This document shows positions 44,000 to 55,546 of a stretch of 64,000 bases of DNA, one piece after another (positions within the stretch are counted from its first letter, which is position 1; the number at the start of each line of letters is the position of its first letter). The position numbers were made by a program, and so were the translations under genes. The stretch is taken from assembly GCA_035772735.1 (NCBI GenBank), contig JASDFA010000018.1:58558001-58622000 (forward strand). Reading direction: 5' to 3'. The notes below the pieces were generated by a model that saw only the letters and a list, made by a program, of their open reading frames with translations, was not told the origin of the DNA and did no database searches. The DNA comes from Datura wrightii. Taxonomy: Eukaryota; Streptophyta; Magnoliopsida; Solanales; Solanaceae.

Positions 44000-45360
44000 C
44001 TCTTGTTAAGAAATCTGGCAGACTATTTTCTGAACCTTTCTTATATTGTATTTCAAAATCAAAAGGGGCTAGTAAAGCTTGCCACCTTGCAAACATTTGT
44101 TTTGAAACATTATGTTTAAAATCTTTATTAAAGATAAACTTTGCGGCTTGGCAGTCAGTTTTTATAAAAAACCTTTGATTATATAAATCGCTCTGAAATT
44201 TTAAGACACATTTAACTATGGCTAAAATTTCTTTTGCTACAGTTGCATAGTTCTTTTGACTATTATTCCATTTTCCCGAATAAAACTGAACAATATATTC
44301 TTGTTTATTGTCTGGGGAAATTTGTTTTCAAAATTCCTCCATAACCTATATCCGAAGCATCTGTTTCAACTATCTTTTCCCAACCAGGATTTGCCAAAGT
44401 GAGGCAGGGAAGGTTATTAACCTTACTTTTAATTCTTCTTACTGCTTGAGTATGATCAGCAGTCCAAGCTTTTGAATTATTCTTCAGACGATCATATAAT
44501 ATCGTCGTTTCTTTGGATAAATCCTTTATAAAAGGTGAAATATAATTTAAGCTTCCAAGAAATCTTTGAAGCTGAGTTTTATCAGTGATTTCATCAGGGA
44601 ATTTTGATGCAAATTCAATACTTCTGTGAATAGGAATAATTTTTCCTCTTTCTATGATATGACCTAAAAATCTGACACTTGTTTGAAAAATATGCATCTT
44701 TGGTTTAGATATTACTAAACCATTTTGAATAATGATTTTTTTAAATAAATCAAGATGTTTAAAATGTATTTCTAGAGTTTTGAAAAATACAAGAATATCA
44801 TCTATATAAACGATGATAAAATTGCTAAAAGGATTGAAAATATCATTCATAATTTTTTGAAATTCTGATGGGGCATTTTTCAATCCGAATGGCATAACAT
44901 TCCACTCGTATTGTCCCATCGGCACATTAAAAGTTGTTTTATATCTATCCTTTTCAGCTATTTGAATTTGCCAATATCCTGACTTTAAATCAAATTTTGA
45001 AAATATGATGGCATCATGTAGTCTATCCAATAAATCCTTTTTATTAGGTATTGGATATCTGATCCATTTTAAGACTTTGTTTAGAGGTTTGTAATTTATT
45101 ACAAGTCTTGGTACCCCTCTTTCCTGTTCTGCTTGTTTATTAACATAAAATGCAGTACAGGACCACTGAGATTTTGAGGGTATTATTAAACCCTTTTGTA
45201 ACAGGCTTTCAATTTCATTTTTGCATAAATTCAGATATTCTGAATTCATTTGGCATGGCCTAGCTTTTGTTGGAATATTATCCTCAATAAAGTTATCTTC
45301 GTAGGGAAGATTTACAACATGTTTTTTCCTTTCCCAAAATATGTTCGGGTGATCTCCACA
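44000..45360 (-). pseudogene. Pararetrovirus 2 reverse transcriptase-RNase H, frameshifted
   Basis: RT open from 45249 to 44305 with MPFGLKNAPSEFQ and the catalytic YIDD (about 44800), then the RNase H start ETDASDIGYGG (about 44370). A frameshift near 44325 moves the rest of RNase H to another frame (to about 44000, ending near the TAV-like start). A second frameshift near 45370 separates RT from the protease frame. RT is clearly related to that of pararetrovirus 1 but differs at many positions, so this is a different lineage. Confidence 0.85.
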
Positions 45361-47671
45361 AATTTGTAAAGAAAACTGGGTTTTTCAAAAATTCTATTTT
45401 TTCTTTTAACTTAGGATTTTGGAGATTTTCTTCAATAGTAATAGTGCAAATTTCATTTCTTAAAAAATCAATTTGTTTTATTTTTGAAGAAATCATATCC
45501 TTGATATTATTAATATATTTCGAAAAAGGTTGGGATATAAAATCAATTCTTACTTTTTTATTTTCAAAAGTTCCTGTTATTCCTTTCTCATCCCATCTGG
45601 TGATTGGGTAAATATGCCAGAAAAAAGGCATACCCAAAATTACCTCATTTGAGATGTTTTTTACTAATACAAAAGATTCAGGAATACAGACATTATTTGT
45701 ACAAATATAAGCTCTGGGTAATTTATAATTAATACCCATTTTTTTGCCACTGGCATCTCTAAGACTATGAGTGGTTTTATGAAAATATTTCGAAGGTATT
45801 AATCCTTCTTGAATACAATTTAAATCTGCTCCACTGTCTATTAAAGCAGTAAATTCTTTTTTCAGATTATAATCGATAGAAAGGGTTATTTTTGCAATAG
45901 GTTTATGAGCTGTAATTATCTCAATAGTTTCCAAAAAAGAATCTTTTTCTTCAAAAGAAATTTTCTGAAAATCATTTTGGAGATCATTAGGAATAATGGG
46001 AAGGTTTTCGGTTAAAAATTGTTTTTCAGGATGTTTATGAACTTCCTGTGCTTCTATTAAAGCAATTCTTTCATCAAGAGCCAAATTTTGGCTTTTAAGA
46101 GAAGATATCTCTTTTTTGAGATTATTAATCTCTTCTTCCAGGTCTTGGATAGTAGTAGGTATATTAACCTTCTGAGATTTTTCTTTTAACTGTCGGATTA
46201 CCTCTCTCATGGTATAACCTTTTTGAGAGGTACTTTCTTTAGGGGTAAAAGATTGGATATTACCAATCTTATCGATGATCTGAGATCTTAACTTAGGATC
46301 ATCAATTTCTTTCAGAATTTCTATCCATTTGTCATTTGACAGAACATTGATATTCAATTCCTTGAACTGTGAATATAACTGATAAAATTCATCTTCTTGG
46401 TTATCCTTGTCACAAGGTTGTCCAATTTGACAAGGTAAACAGTCTTCTTCTGATAAACTGATATAACTCTCATCATGAAGGGCTTTTAAATTTTCACTTG
46501 TTACTGACTCATTTTCTGAATTTTCTTCTTCAGAATTGTCTGGTGAAGAATTTAATAAAATCTTACACAATGAGTCTTTCACCTTTTCTTCTAGGTCAAG
46601 GCTCTTAATCTTGTCTTTGACCTTGCAATCTTTTGCATAGTGTCCAAATCTTCCACATTTGTAACAAACATCTGGTTTTCTATTTTTCCAGAAGTTTGAT
46701 TCCTTATAATTCTTTTTTCTCCTTTCCCTTTTTTCCATTCTTTTTTCTTTTCTTCCCGGTCTATAAGACCTTCTTTTGTACTTTTCCTCTTTTTCCTCCT
46801 TTCTTTTTTGTCTATGAGACTTTTTGGAGGTTCCTGGCATATCAATTGCAAATTGTTCACAGAATTCGCCTAATTGGCGTTTCTAGTTCAGATGATACCT
46901 TTTGATCTGTTGGTTCAGTTTTATCTCATTGCAAAGAGATAATCCTTCTTGTGTACATACACTTATCAATTTTCCATAAGTAAAAGCATCATAATTTATG
47001 CTTGTCCCATCTCCTCTAAGAGCTCTTTTAATTCTTTCTGCAAATGGAGTTGGGAGTCCATCTATAAATTTGGATTTCCAGTGAGGACTATTACACTCAG
47101 GGAGTTCCATTACCCTTGACAAAAATACATCTTTATACCATCTGAAAGATATTAAGGTTTTACACCTAAGGTTTTGGAGCATGGTCCTAATGGTCTCACT
47201 ATTGTCTGACCATCTTCCAGAAAAATATTCTATAATTGTAAGGATTAGGGAGTATACTATGTTGGGTTCTGTTGTATCTCCCTCTCTTTTGACAGCATTT
47301 AAAATTGTCATCCTTTGGGTTTCGGTAAGATAATTGTCCCACCATCCTTTAAGTTGTCCTGTAAATCCTGCTATAATCATATTAGCAGTTTTTGCCTCAG
47401 TATTACCATTGGCTTTACAGACAGTGCTAAACATTAAAATTCTATGCATCAGGGTATAAATCTGTCTGTCAGTATAACCATCAATATTCCATTCATATAT
47501 CTCATTTCCACTATAACTGTTAGAGATATACGATTCTTGTTCTTCTAATAACACGTCTTGTGGAGTTGGTCTAGGATAGTAGTACATCCTTTGTACTGGC
47601 TTCCTAGCATGTTTTTCTGAGATTTTATTAATCTCATCCTTTGGAGTAGAAGGTCCTTCTTCTATATTCAA
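45293..47671 (-). pseudogene. Pararetrovirus 2 coat protein, zinc knuckle and protease, interrupted
   Basis: One frame from 47671 to about 45370, with a single TAG at 46883-46885. The first part (47671-46886) resembles caulimovirid coat-protein core (AGFTGQLKGWWDNYL, about 47360). The second part has a Lys/Arg-rich stretch, then the knuckle CYKCGRFGHYAKDC (about 46670-46630), an acidic and coiled region, and the aspartic protease DSGAD (about 45840). Coat protein binds the viral genome; the protease matures the polyprotein. A frameshift near 47670 cuts it from the upstream part. Confidence 0.8.
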
Positions 47672-48751
47672 AGGCTGGAGGTTTTGTCCTTTAACTTCTT
47701 TTCTAGAAGGGTTTCTAGTTCCGCCATATTACCAAATCTGAAGTCTTTTACCTCTGGAGGGGGTTGAATACTAGGGGTAGCTTTAGGTATATTAACCTCT
47801 TTTGGTGTATTAACCTCTTTCTCCTTTTTGAGCTTAGTATATAAACTGTCAATTTTTTCGTGCAAAGAGAGAATATGTTCTCCCAAAATACTAACATAAA
47901 CATTGACATAATTATTTTGCTTAATCAAAGTTTGGATATACTTTGCAGTAATTAAAGCAATATCACTTTCTATTAAATCTGCAAAGGCTGTAAAATAAAC
48001 AACTTTATTATCTTTTTCAATTTGAAAAGATTGCTGTGGTGGTAGAACAAATTTACAAATTGTACCATTAGAAAGTTTAAAATCATGTTCTAACATTTCC
48101 ACATAACCATAAACATATTTAGCCATAAACCAAGGAACAAAAGCTATGGCTTTATTTATCCTGGACAAATCATTATAAAATTCGTCTTGAAAATATGTTC
48201 TTTGAGTTTTATCAAAACTCTTAAAAAATCAATTTTGGAAAGGTTCCCATTTGGGTTGAAAAAATTCCTGACGGATCTTTTTCCTCATTAAAGATCCTGG
48301 AGAAAAATCAATTTTAGTCTCTTGATCCATATAAACCAGTTGGAAAATCCATATCAGACGGAGTAGGATCCATCTCAGGTGTAACAATATGATTTTCAAT
48401 TTTGATATTATCAACATGATCATTTTTCTGAAAATCAGATCTAGAAGTATCTTCTTCTCTGATTTGAGAAGTTGATGCTCTAGATGGTATATCAATAATA
48501 TAATCTATTGGGGAAGTATAAAAAGAGTTAGATCTAGGCATATAAGAACTAGACCTCAGCATTCTAGAAGAATTTCCCACATTATTATCTTTAAAACTAA
48601 TTTTAACAGTTCCATCCAAAGTCTGTTCAATTTCAGAAATTTCAGAAGAAATATTATTTCTTGGAGGAGCTGCCTCTTCAATAATCCATTCTTTAGGAAA
48701 ATCAATCTCATCCCACTTTATCAGCTCGAGCTTTAGCTCTTTTTCCAGCAT
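47668..48751 (-). pseudogene. Pararetrovirus 2 N-terminal polyprotein region, broken
   Basis: Starts at 48751 (MLEKELKLELIKWDEIDFPK), with an in-frame stop 21 bases upstream, so the start is plausible. It is open to 48314, shifts frame near 48330, has a TGA at 48229-48231, and is open again from 48168 to 47668 (FVPWFMAKYVYGYVEML). A frameshift near 47670 follows. The region precedes the coat protein and has Ser-rich and coiled-coil stretches. Its function is not recognised. No movement-protein sequence was found above 48751, so the 5' end of the viral copy is missing. Confidence 0.6.
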
Positions 48752-48779
48752 TTTCCCTCTCTGACTACTTCATCTCATC

Positions 48780-50901
48780 GACCAAAGTAACACAAATATA
48801 GAAATTCAAAAGGAAAAAAAAGTAGATATGATTAAAATATCTACAGAATTACACACAAAAGGAGACATAGATTTTATTTAATTTGAAATATCCATAAAAT
48901 AAAAAATTAGTCAATTACAAAACACATAAAAAATACCAAAACACGAAAGCAAACATAAATCTGATTAGATTTCAAATACATATAAAATCAAAAAAGTAAA
49001 AATTTACAATATTATTCTAGATGATCAAACAACAGAAGGAGACGTCATAACTGGAAAAATTTTTTAGAAATGAAGCAACATAAAGCTTAATTCTCGAAAC
49101 AAAAAAGAAATCGAAAATAAATTCAAAAACAAAAAACTAAACTATAGACTTTACTTACTTTTGTCTCCAATATTTTGAAAGAAGAACGGTAACAATTTAA
49201 CAAAAAATAAATATTAAGCAAAAATAATTTGAAAGAAGTAATATGTGAGAAAAACATCTAAATCAATTTTTTTTTACAAATAAATGATATTGTGTTGGAG
49301 CATATTGATTTCATTGCTAATTTTGTTAGATTTATATATCGAGTTCGTGATGATCTTTTCAGCATGGATGATGTAACTTAAAGTTTTATAAACTTCTATA
49401 TCAATCAAAATTTAGAAGAAACATTTATTTGGAAACTTTAATTGAATTGATTTTTTAAAACCAAAATATCCTATAGCGGTAGAGATTAAAATTAGACTGA
49501 AAAAGTGTATAAAATTATGTTTTAGATCTCAAAAGGGAATATAGTTAACAAAATTATAATTAATTTTAAGGTTTTAAATGTCAGGGCTTATTACATAATT
49601 CAAATAAGGAAATACTTAAAGTAGTAAAATTGTCAATTTTAAAGTACTACATATTAGGAGTTTCTGTATATTATAAATAAAAATTTAATAGCTATAACTT
49701 TAATTAATTTCAAAGTCCTCAATATTAAGATAATAATTAAATAACAATTATTTCTGAAAAATATTAATAGCCAAAAGTACTTATTTTTAAAAACTGAGTT
49801 GTTTGGCCAAACTTTTGAGAGAAAATAAGTGTTTTTATTGTTTTTTAAAAGCTAAAAATGTAGTTTCTCCCTAAAAACACTTATTTAAAAAACACTTTTG
49901 ATAAAAATACATTTAGAAACACTTTTCAAAAGTTTGACCAAACACTAATTGCTGCTCAAAAGTGCCTCTAAATTTTATTGGTCAAACACAAAATGCTTCT
50001 CACCAAAAGTACTTTTTTGATAAACACTTGTTAAAAAAAAACACTTCTCAAAATAACTTGATTTTAGAAGTTTGGCCAAACATGCTATAAATGATAATTT
50101 TATCTATTGTAAAATATTTTAATTAAGAGTAAAAAGTTCAAGCAACATTTATAAGAGCCTTTACACTTCTAATATAGTATAGAAGATTACTCTCCATTTC
50201 AATTTATTTATCTTGCTATTTTTTTAATTCATTTTAAAAAAATATTTATTATTTTTTAATAATTTTTTAATTCTAACTTTTCACGTAACATACTTAATAT
50301 CATAAAATAAAAAAATAATATATTTAATATATTTTTAATTAAAAATCACAAAATTACGTAAATAAATGGAAAACCGAATATTTATTTCTTGTGGACGTAA
50401 CTAATTTTCACTCCGAGGTAATGAAAAGGACTACTATTTCATCCACATCCAAAAGGACTTCGTCAGTTTGTTAATGCCAAAACTCCAAATATAGCCAAAC
50501 AAATATCTTTATCTTTGATAATTGTGTTTATAGTTTCTTATATACACGTAGCTTTTCTCGGTTTAGCATATTTTACACGTCTCGAGTCTTTTGGTCTTTA
50601 CCATTGCAACCCTTTTGTAGTTTCTATCTCCTTCAAGTTTTTCTCCTCTTTACTTGTTCAAAGACTAGAGCTTTTTCCATATTATTCTCCTAATATGCAA
50701 TAAAGTTACCTCAGAGAGTCTGGGTCCAAAGGGTGAAATTTGCTAGATCATTTTAATATTTATGATCTGGGTGACATCAAGATTTGATTTTTTTCGTGAA
50801 TTTGTGGGTTTAGCAGCTGCCAGGGGTTGAATTTGGTCTTTTCCTGATCTGGGTCATCTTTATTTTTCTCCATCTGATTGAGGAAGAGGGAGGAAGTGAA
50901 G
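48780..50901. other. AT-rich intergenic region upstream of VSR
   Basis: About 2.1 kb with no supported gene. 48780-49790 is AT-rich and featureless to me. A probable MITE lies at about 49795-50087, and a weaker MITE-like stretch ('ctccatttcaatttattt', about 50190-50375) has no clear partner end. The last 200 bases should hold the VSR promoter and 5' UTR; I could not place a TATA box with confidence. Confidence 0.5.
49795..50087. mobile_element. Probable MITE with GTTTGGCCAAAC ends
   Basis: Both ends carry GTTTGGCCAAACTT in inverted orientation (49801-49812 and 50070-50081), and the interior is rich in repeats of 'aaacacttttgataaa' type that pair with each other. Length about 290 bases, no ORF. 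Superfamily not assigned; no certain target duplication was read. Confidence 0.55.
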
Positions 50902-53900
50902 ATGAAGGAAAAGCTAGGGCTTTTAGTGTGTTTGTGGTTTCTGCTGTGTGGTTCTTGTTTGGGTAGATTCGTGGTGGAGAAGAACAGTTTGAGAGTAACA
51001 TCCCCAGACCCAATCAAAGATGTGTATGAGTGTGCAATTGGGAACTTTGGGGTTCCACAGTATGGAGGAACCATGGTTGGTATTGTTATGTACCCAAAAA
51101 CTAACCAAAAATCATGCAAGAATTTTTCAAATTTTGATATCTCCTTCAAATCTAAGCCTGGAGGCATGCCAGTCTTCCTTCTTGTTGATAGAGGAGGTAA
51201 AGTGTCCAAATATTTTGATTGCCTTTAATTGGACTGCTACTTGCTTTTAAGTTTTAATATTCTGCTAAATGAGATTCCTGCAAATTCGGTTAAAAACTTC
51301 AATTTCTGCCAACATAATAGGAAGAGGAAAGAAAGGATTCATATATGCTATCTAATTTTAGTCTTTTCTACTTGATTTATTATCAGATGTAGACCCTGTT
51401 AATAGAACATGACAAATTTCTGCTGCCTGTTTTAGTAAAGATTGCCTTTATTTTTTTTTTCTTCTGAAAATTCAAGAACAGTCAAGCCTAACCCCCAAAA
51501 AAGAAAAGGAGAACTTGTTGCCTGGTGTTTGTTGATAGTACGATCTTTCACTCAGTGATTTGTAGAATTGCAAGCTAGTGCTCAGAGAAACATAATTCAG
51601 ATAATTCTGATGCCTTTTGAAGCTAAATATTGTAATGCAACTGTGAGCATGGATTTATTTAGCTCTTGCACTGAACAATCCGGGAGTATTATTTATGCAT
51701 ATTTTTTGTATTTGGAGTGGTTTTGCTTGTTAACTTATTATAACAGTTTCATGTTGGAAACGAATTTACACAATGTATCCACTTACATTAACTTATAGGA
51801 GTATATACCATTTATCAACACGCATGATTTTAAAGCTTGTATGATCTCTATACATCTAATTTGTGCTTTTTTGTTATTTGTTGGTGCATGTGTTTGTTCC
51901 TGTGCGGGCAGATTGCTATTTCACGCTGAAGGCTTGGAATGCTCAGCAAGCTGGAGCAGGCGCTATACTTGTTGCTGATGACCGGGTTGAACCTTTAATT
52001 ACCATGGACACCCCTGAGGAAGAGGACGCAAAGGCAGATTATTTGCAAGATATAACTATTCCATCGGCTTTAATTAGCAAATCTCTTGGGGATAGCATCA
52101 AGAAGGAATTATCTAGAGGAGAAATGGTTAACATAAACCTCGATTGGAGAGAGGCTCTTCCACATCCCGATGAGCGAGTGGAGTATGAATTTTGGACCAA
52201 TAGTAATGATGAGTGTGGCCCCAAGTGTGAAAGCCAGAGAGAGTTTGTCAAAAACTTCAAGGGGGCTGCCCAAATACTTGAGCAGAAAGGTTATACACAG
52301 TTTGCTCCACATTACATAACTTGGTATTGCCCGGAGGCTTTTATTTTGAGCAAGCAATGCAAGTCTCAGTGCATCAACCATGGCAGATACTGTGCTCCAG
52401 ACCCTGAGCAAGACTTCAGTAAAGGTTATGATGGAAAGGATGTTGTTTTGCAAAATTTACGGCAAGCTTGTTTTTTTAAGGTTGCCAATGAAAGTGGGAG
52501 ACCCTGGTTGTGGTGGGATTATGTCACTGACTTTGCAATACGGTGTCCAATGAAAGAGAAGAAATACACAAAAGAATGTGCAGATCAAGTAATCAAGTCA
52601 CTTGGTAGGTTGGAGTTTCCTTCCCGTCATATTTCTGTTGGTGTTTTCACTTTATGCACGTCATTGCTTTACTGTTGTACATTTGGCATTGATGAAGCCA
52701 TAACTTTAGCACAATCCATATTTTTCTCTCTTGTGAGGTGGTGGTGCTGGTCATTTGTTGCTATTGGTAACTGTATTATTTTTCCGGGTGTTGCTGTCTT
52801 CTCATCCTTGATTATGAGCTGTGAGAGCTAGAAAATATCATCATTATTGTGCAATTTTTGTAATCTACCAAAAGATCATAGTTTTGTTGAACTTGGTCTC
52901 ATATATTTATTATCCTGCTTGAGTTTAAATGGATTTGTTTGGCTGAAATCAAAATATACACAGTTGATCTATCTTCTTTCTTGCATGCTATTCTCGTTTT
53001 TATATTAATAGTTCAATTGCCAATATTCTACAAAAATTTCCCATATGATAATATGAAACCAAGATAGCACGTGATAGTTTTTGCTATGCGCTTTTATACT
53101 AATTCCTTTACTTAACCAATCAAGTATCAGAAATGGGCCAAATGATCACCCTCCATGTTTTCTCTCTGGAGCAAAGGTCGATGTTGTGCATGGCTATACC
53201 AATTTTTTCCTTGTTATGTGGTTCTTGTGCTTTAATTAATACTCCTTGCTCTTTATAGGAATTTGAAATGATGTCTTGAATTTTCCTTTTGCTTTTAATG
53301 GACTCTGCAGGCTTTGACGTCAAACAGATCGAAAAATGTGTTGGAGATCCTGAAGCAGATACTGACAACCCTGTTCTGAAGGCTGAACAGGACACTCAGG
53401 TGTGTGCCTTACAGAAATGATAGAATAGATCTTCTATATTGCCTCTGAGACTGTTGAATTGAATTTTCACTTTTTACATTGCTTCTTTTCAGATAGGTAA
53501 AGGTGCTCGTGGGGATGTGACTATCTTGCCAACTCTCGTTATAAACAATAGACAGTACAGAGGTATACCTCGTTTGATTTAGAGTGGAAGTGTGTGTGAC
53601 TTTAATAGAAAGATTCTTATTTTGAAGTAAAATGTCATCATCTTAGGTAAGCTGGACAAGGGAGCAGTCCTTAAGGCAATTTGTTCAGGTTTTGAGGAGA
53701 CAACCGAGCCTGCAATTTGTTTGACTGAAGGTCATTTCCCTTGATCTTTTCTTCCTATTGAAGGCTAATAAATTATTTGGTATCAGCTTATTGCTGCTTG
53801 TGACTTTTCTTTTAGATGGGACAAAAGTCTGTAAGAGATGTCTCTTGCTGGTGGGATCTTCCTAGGTTCTTTTTTGTATCTCCAATGGCGTTGAATCATT

Positions 53901-55504
53901 TTCTTCGTTGCAAAGACTGGTAAAAATATAAGAAGTGAGAGAACATTGCCGGTATAAATTCTTGCAGATGTTTTTGGCTACCTGATATCAACTTTTAATC
54001 TGATGAGATAAAAACTACATTAGCTACATTACTACATTAGACTCAGATTATTCCATTGTTAACAGGTTTTAAGGACCAGCTAGTCTGTAGTTTATGCGTT
54101 CTTCCAACAAGGAGTTATTCAAAAGTTGTTTTAATACTTGTTTTCAGAAATAGAAACAAATGAATGCTTAGAATCAAATGGTGGGTGCTGGCAGGACAAA
54201 GCTGCCAACATTACAGCGTGCCAGGTAGTGTTATTTGTCAGAAGACTGCTTATACGATAAACCTTATTTTGCAAAGTTCCAGTTTTAGTTGCTACTACTT
54301 CAATTTCCAATCCGTGCACAAAATTGTGCCACAGGATACTTTCCGTGGTAGAGTATGTGAATGCCCAGTAGTTCAGGGAGTAAAATTTGTTGGTGATGGT
54401 TATACTCACTGTGAAGGTAAGCTTTTCATCCGCTAATTGTTCATCACTTTTCTCACACAATAAATTGGTGGTTGTGATGCATGCATGTTGCCTTCAGAGA
54501 CTAATTTTTTGAGCTTGTGGTTTGACAGCATCTGGAGCATTGCGCTGTGAAATAAACAACGGGGGCTGTTGGAAGGGAACCCAAAATGGCAGGGCATATT
54601 CTGCTTGCATTGTAAGAGGCTTTATTCAAGCATGATTAGAGTTACCTTTTGAATTGTCCTCCATAGCAATTTTCATTATTTTGTGGGAGTCCCTAAGCGC
54701 CTTCCTTTCTTTTGGTTTTTATTTGAGCAGTGATCCAAAGTTTAAGATGTTTTTGTTTCTTTGGTTCATTAGACATTTATCTCAATGACTTTCTGTAGAC
54801 AGAGTCATTATATGTCATATCCTTGTCTTGTCAGGACGATCACACAAAGGGTTGCAAATGTCCACCAGGATTCAGAGGGGATGGAGTTAACAGTTGTGAG
54901 GGTATGTAGAATTTGTTCATTATGTATCAATTGTCGACATATACTGTTCCCGGAGAGCATTTCAGCATTTAATCTTTATTTCTTGAGATTTAGGTTCTGT
55001 GTCTGTTTAATTTCCCCAAAAATATTTGCACCTTTTTTCTTTCGAAGAGACAAATCTTTTAACTTCCCGTTATAGGAACACACTAGTCATAGCTAGTCCG
55101 TGCTGCACATGGGCCCAATCCAATATCTAAAATATAGAATTGAAGCTCAACTGCAATTTTATTAGCTATGTTTAAAAATATTAACATTTCTTTGTAGAAA
55201 ATTGAAGTTTGATTCACAAAATTATAATAGATGATTTCCTGATGTGTTACTAATTTTTGAGTAACCCCAAATAATAGTGAATTACTCTCTTCATTTTTAT
55301 TTATCATCTAAAAATGTTTTTGTGATATAATAATCAATTTTGTATTATATTAATTGTATTAAACTAAATTTGCACCACTGGCCTAAGTGATTTAACATAG
55401 GACAATGGTAATACTGAAAGCAAACATTTATGCAATTTAAAACCAAAAACATATTCTAAATGGTCAGTATATTCAAATTTAAATACCATGAATCAAATAT
55501 GCAA

Positions 55505-55546
<42 letters not shown>

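Noticed and set aside
46633..46905. Plus-strand frame opposite the pararetrovirus 2 Lys/Arg-rich region
   Set aside because: Phe/Pro-rich antisense shadow of the basic stretch before the zinc knuckle.
50190..50400. Second MITE upstream of VSR
   Set aside because: One end looks like a Stowaway-type terminus, but no convincing inverted partner or target duplication was found.
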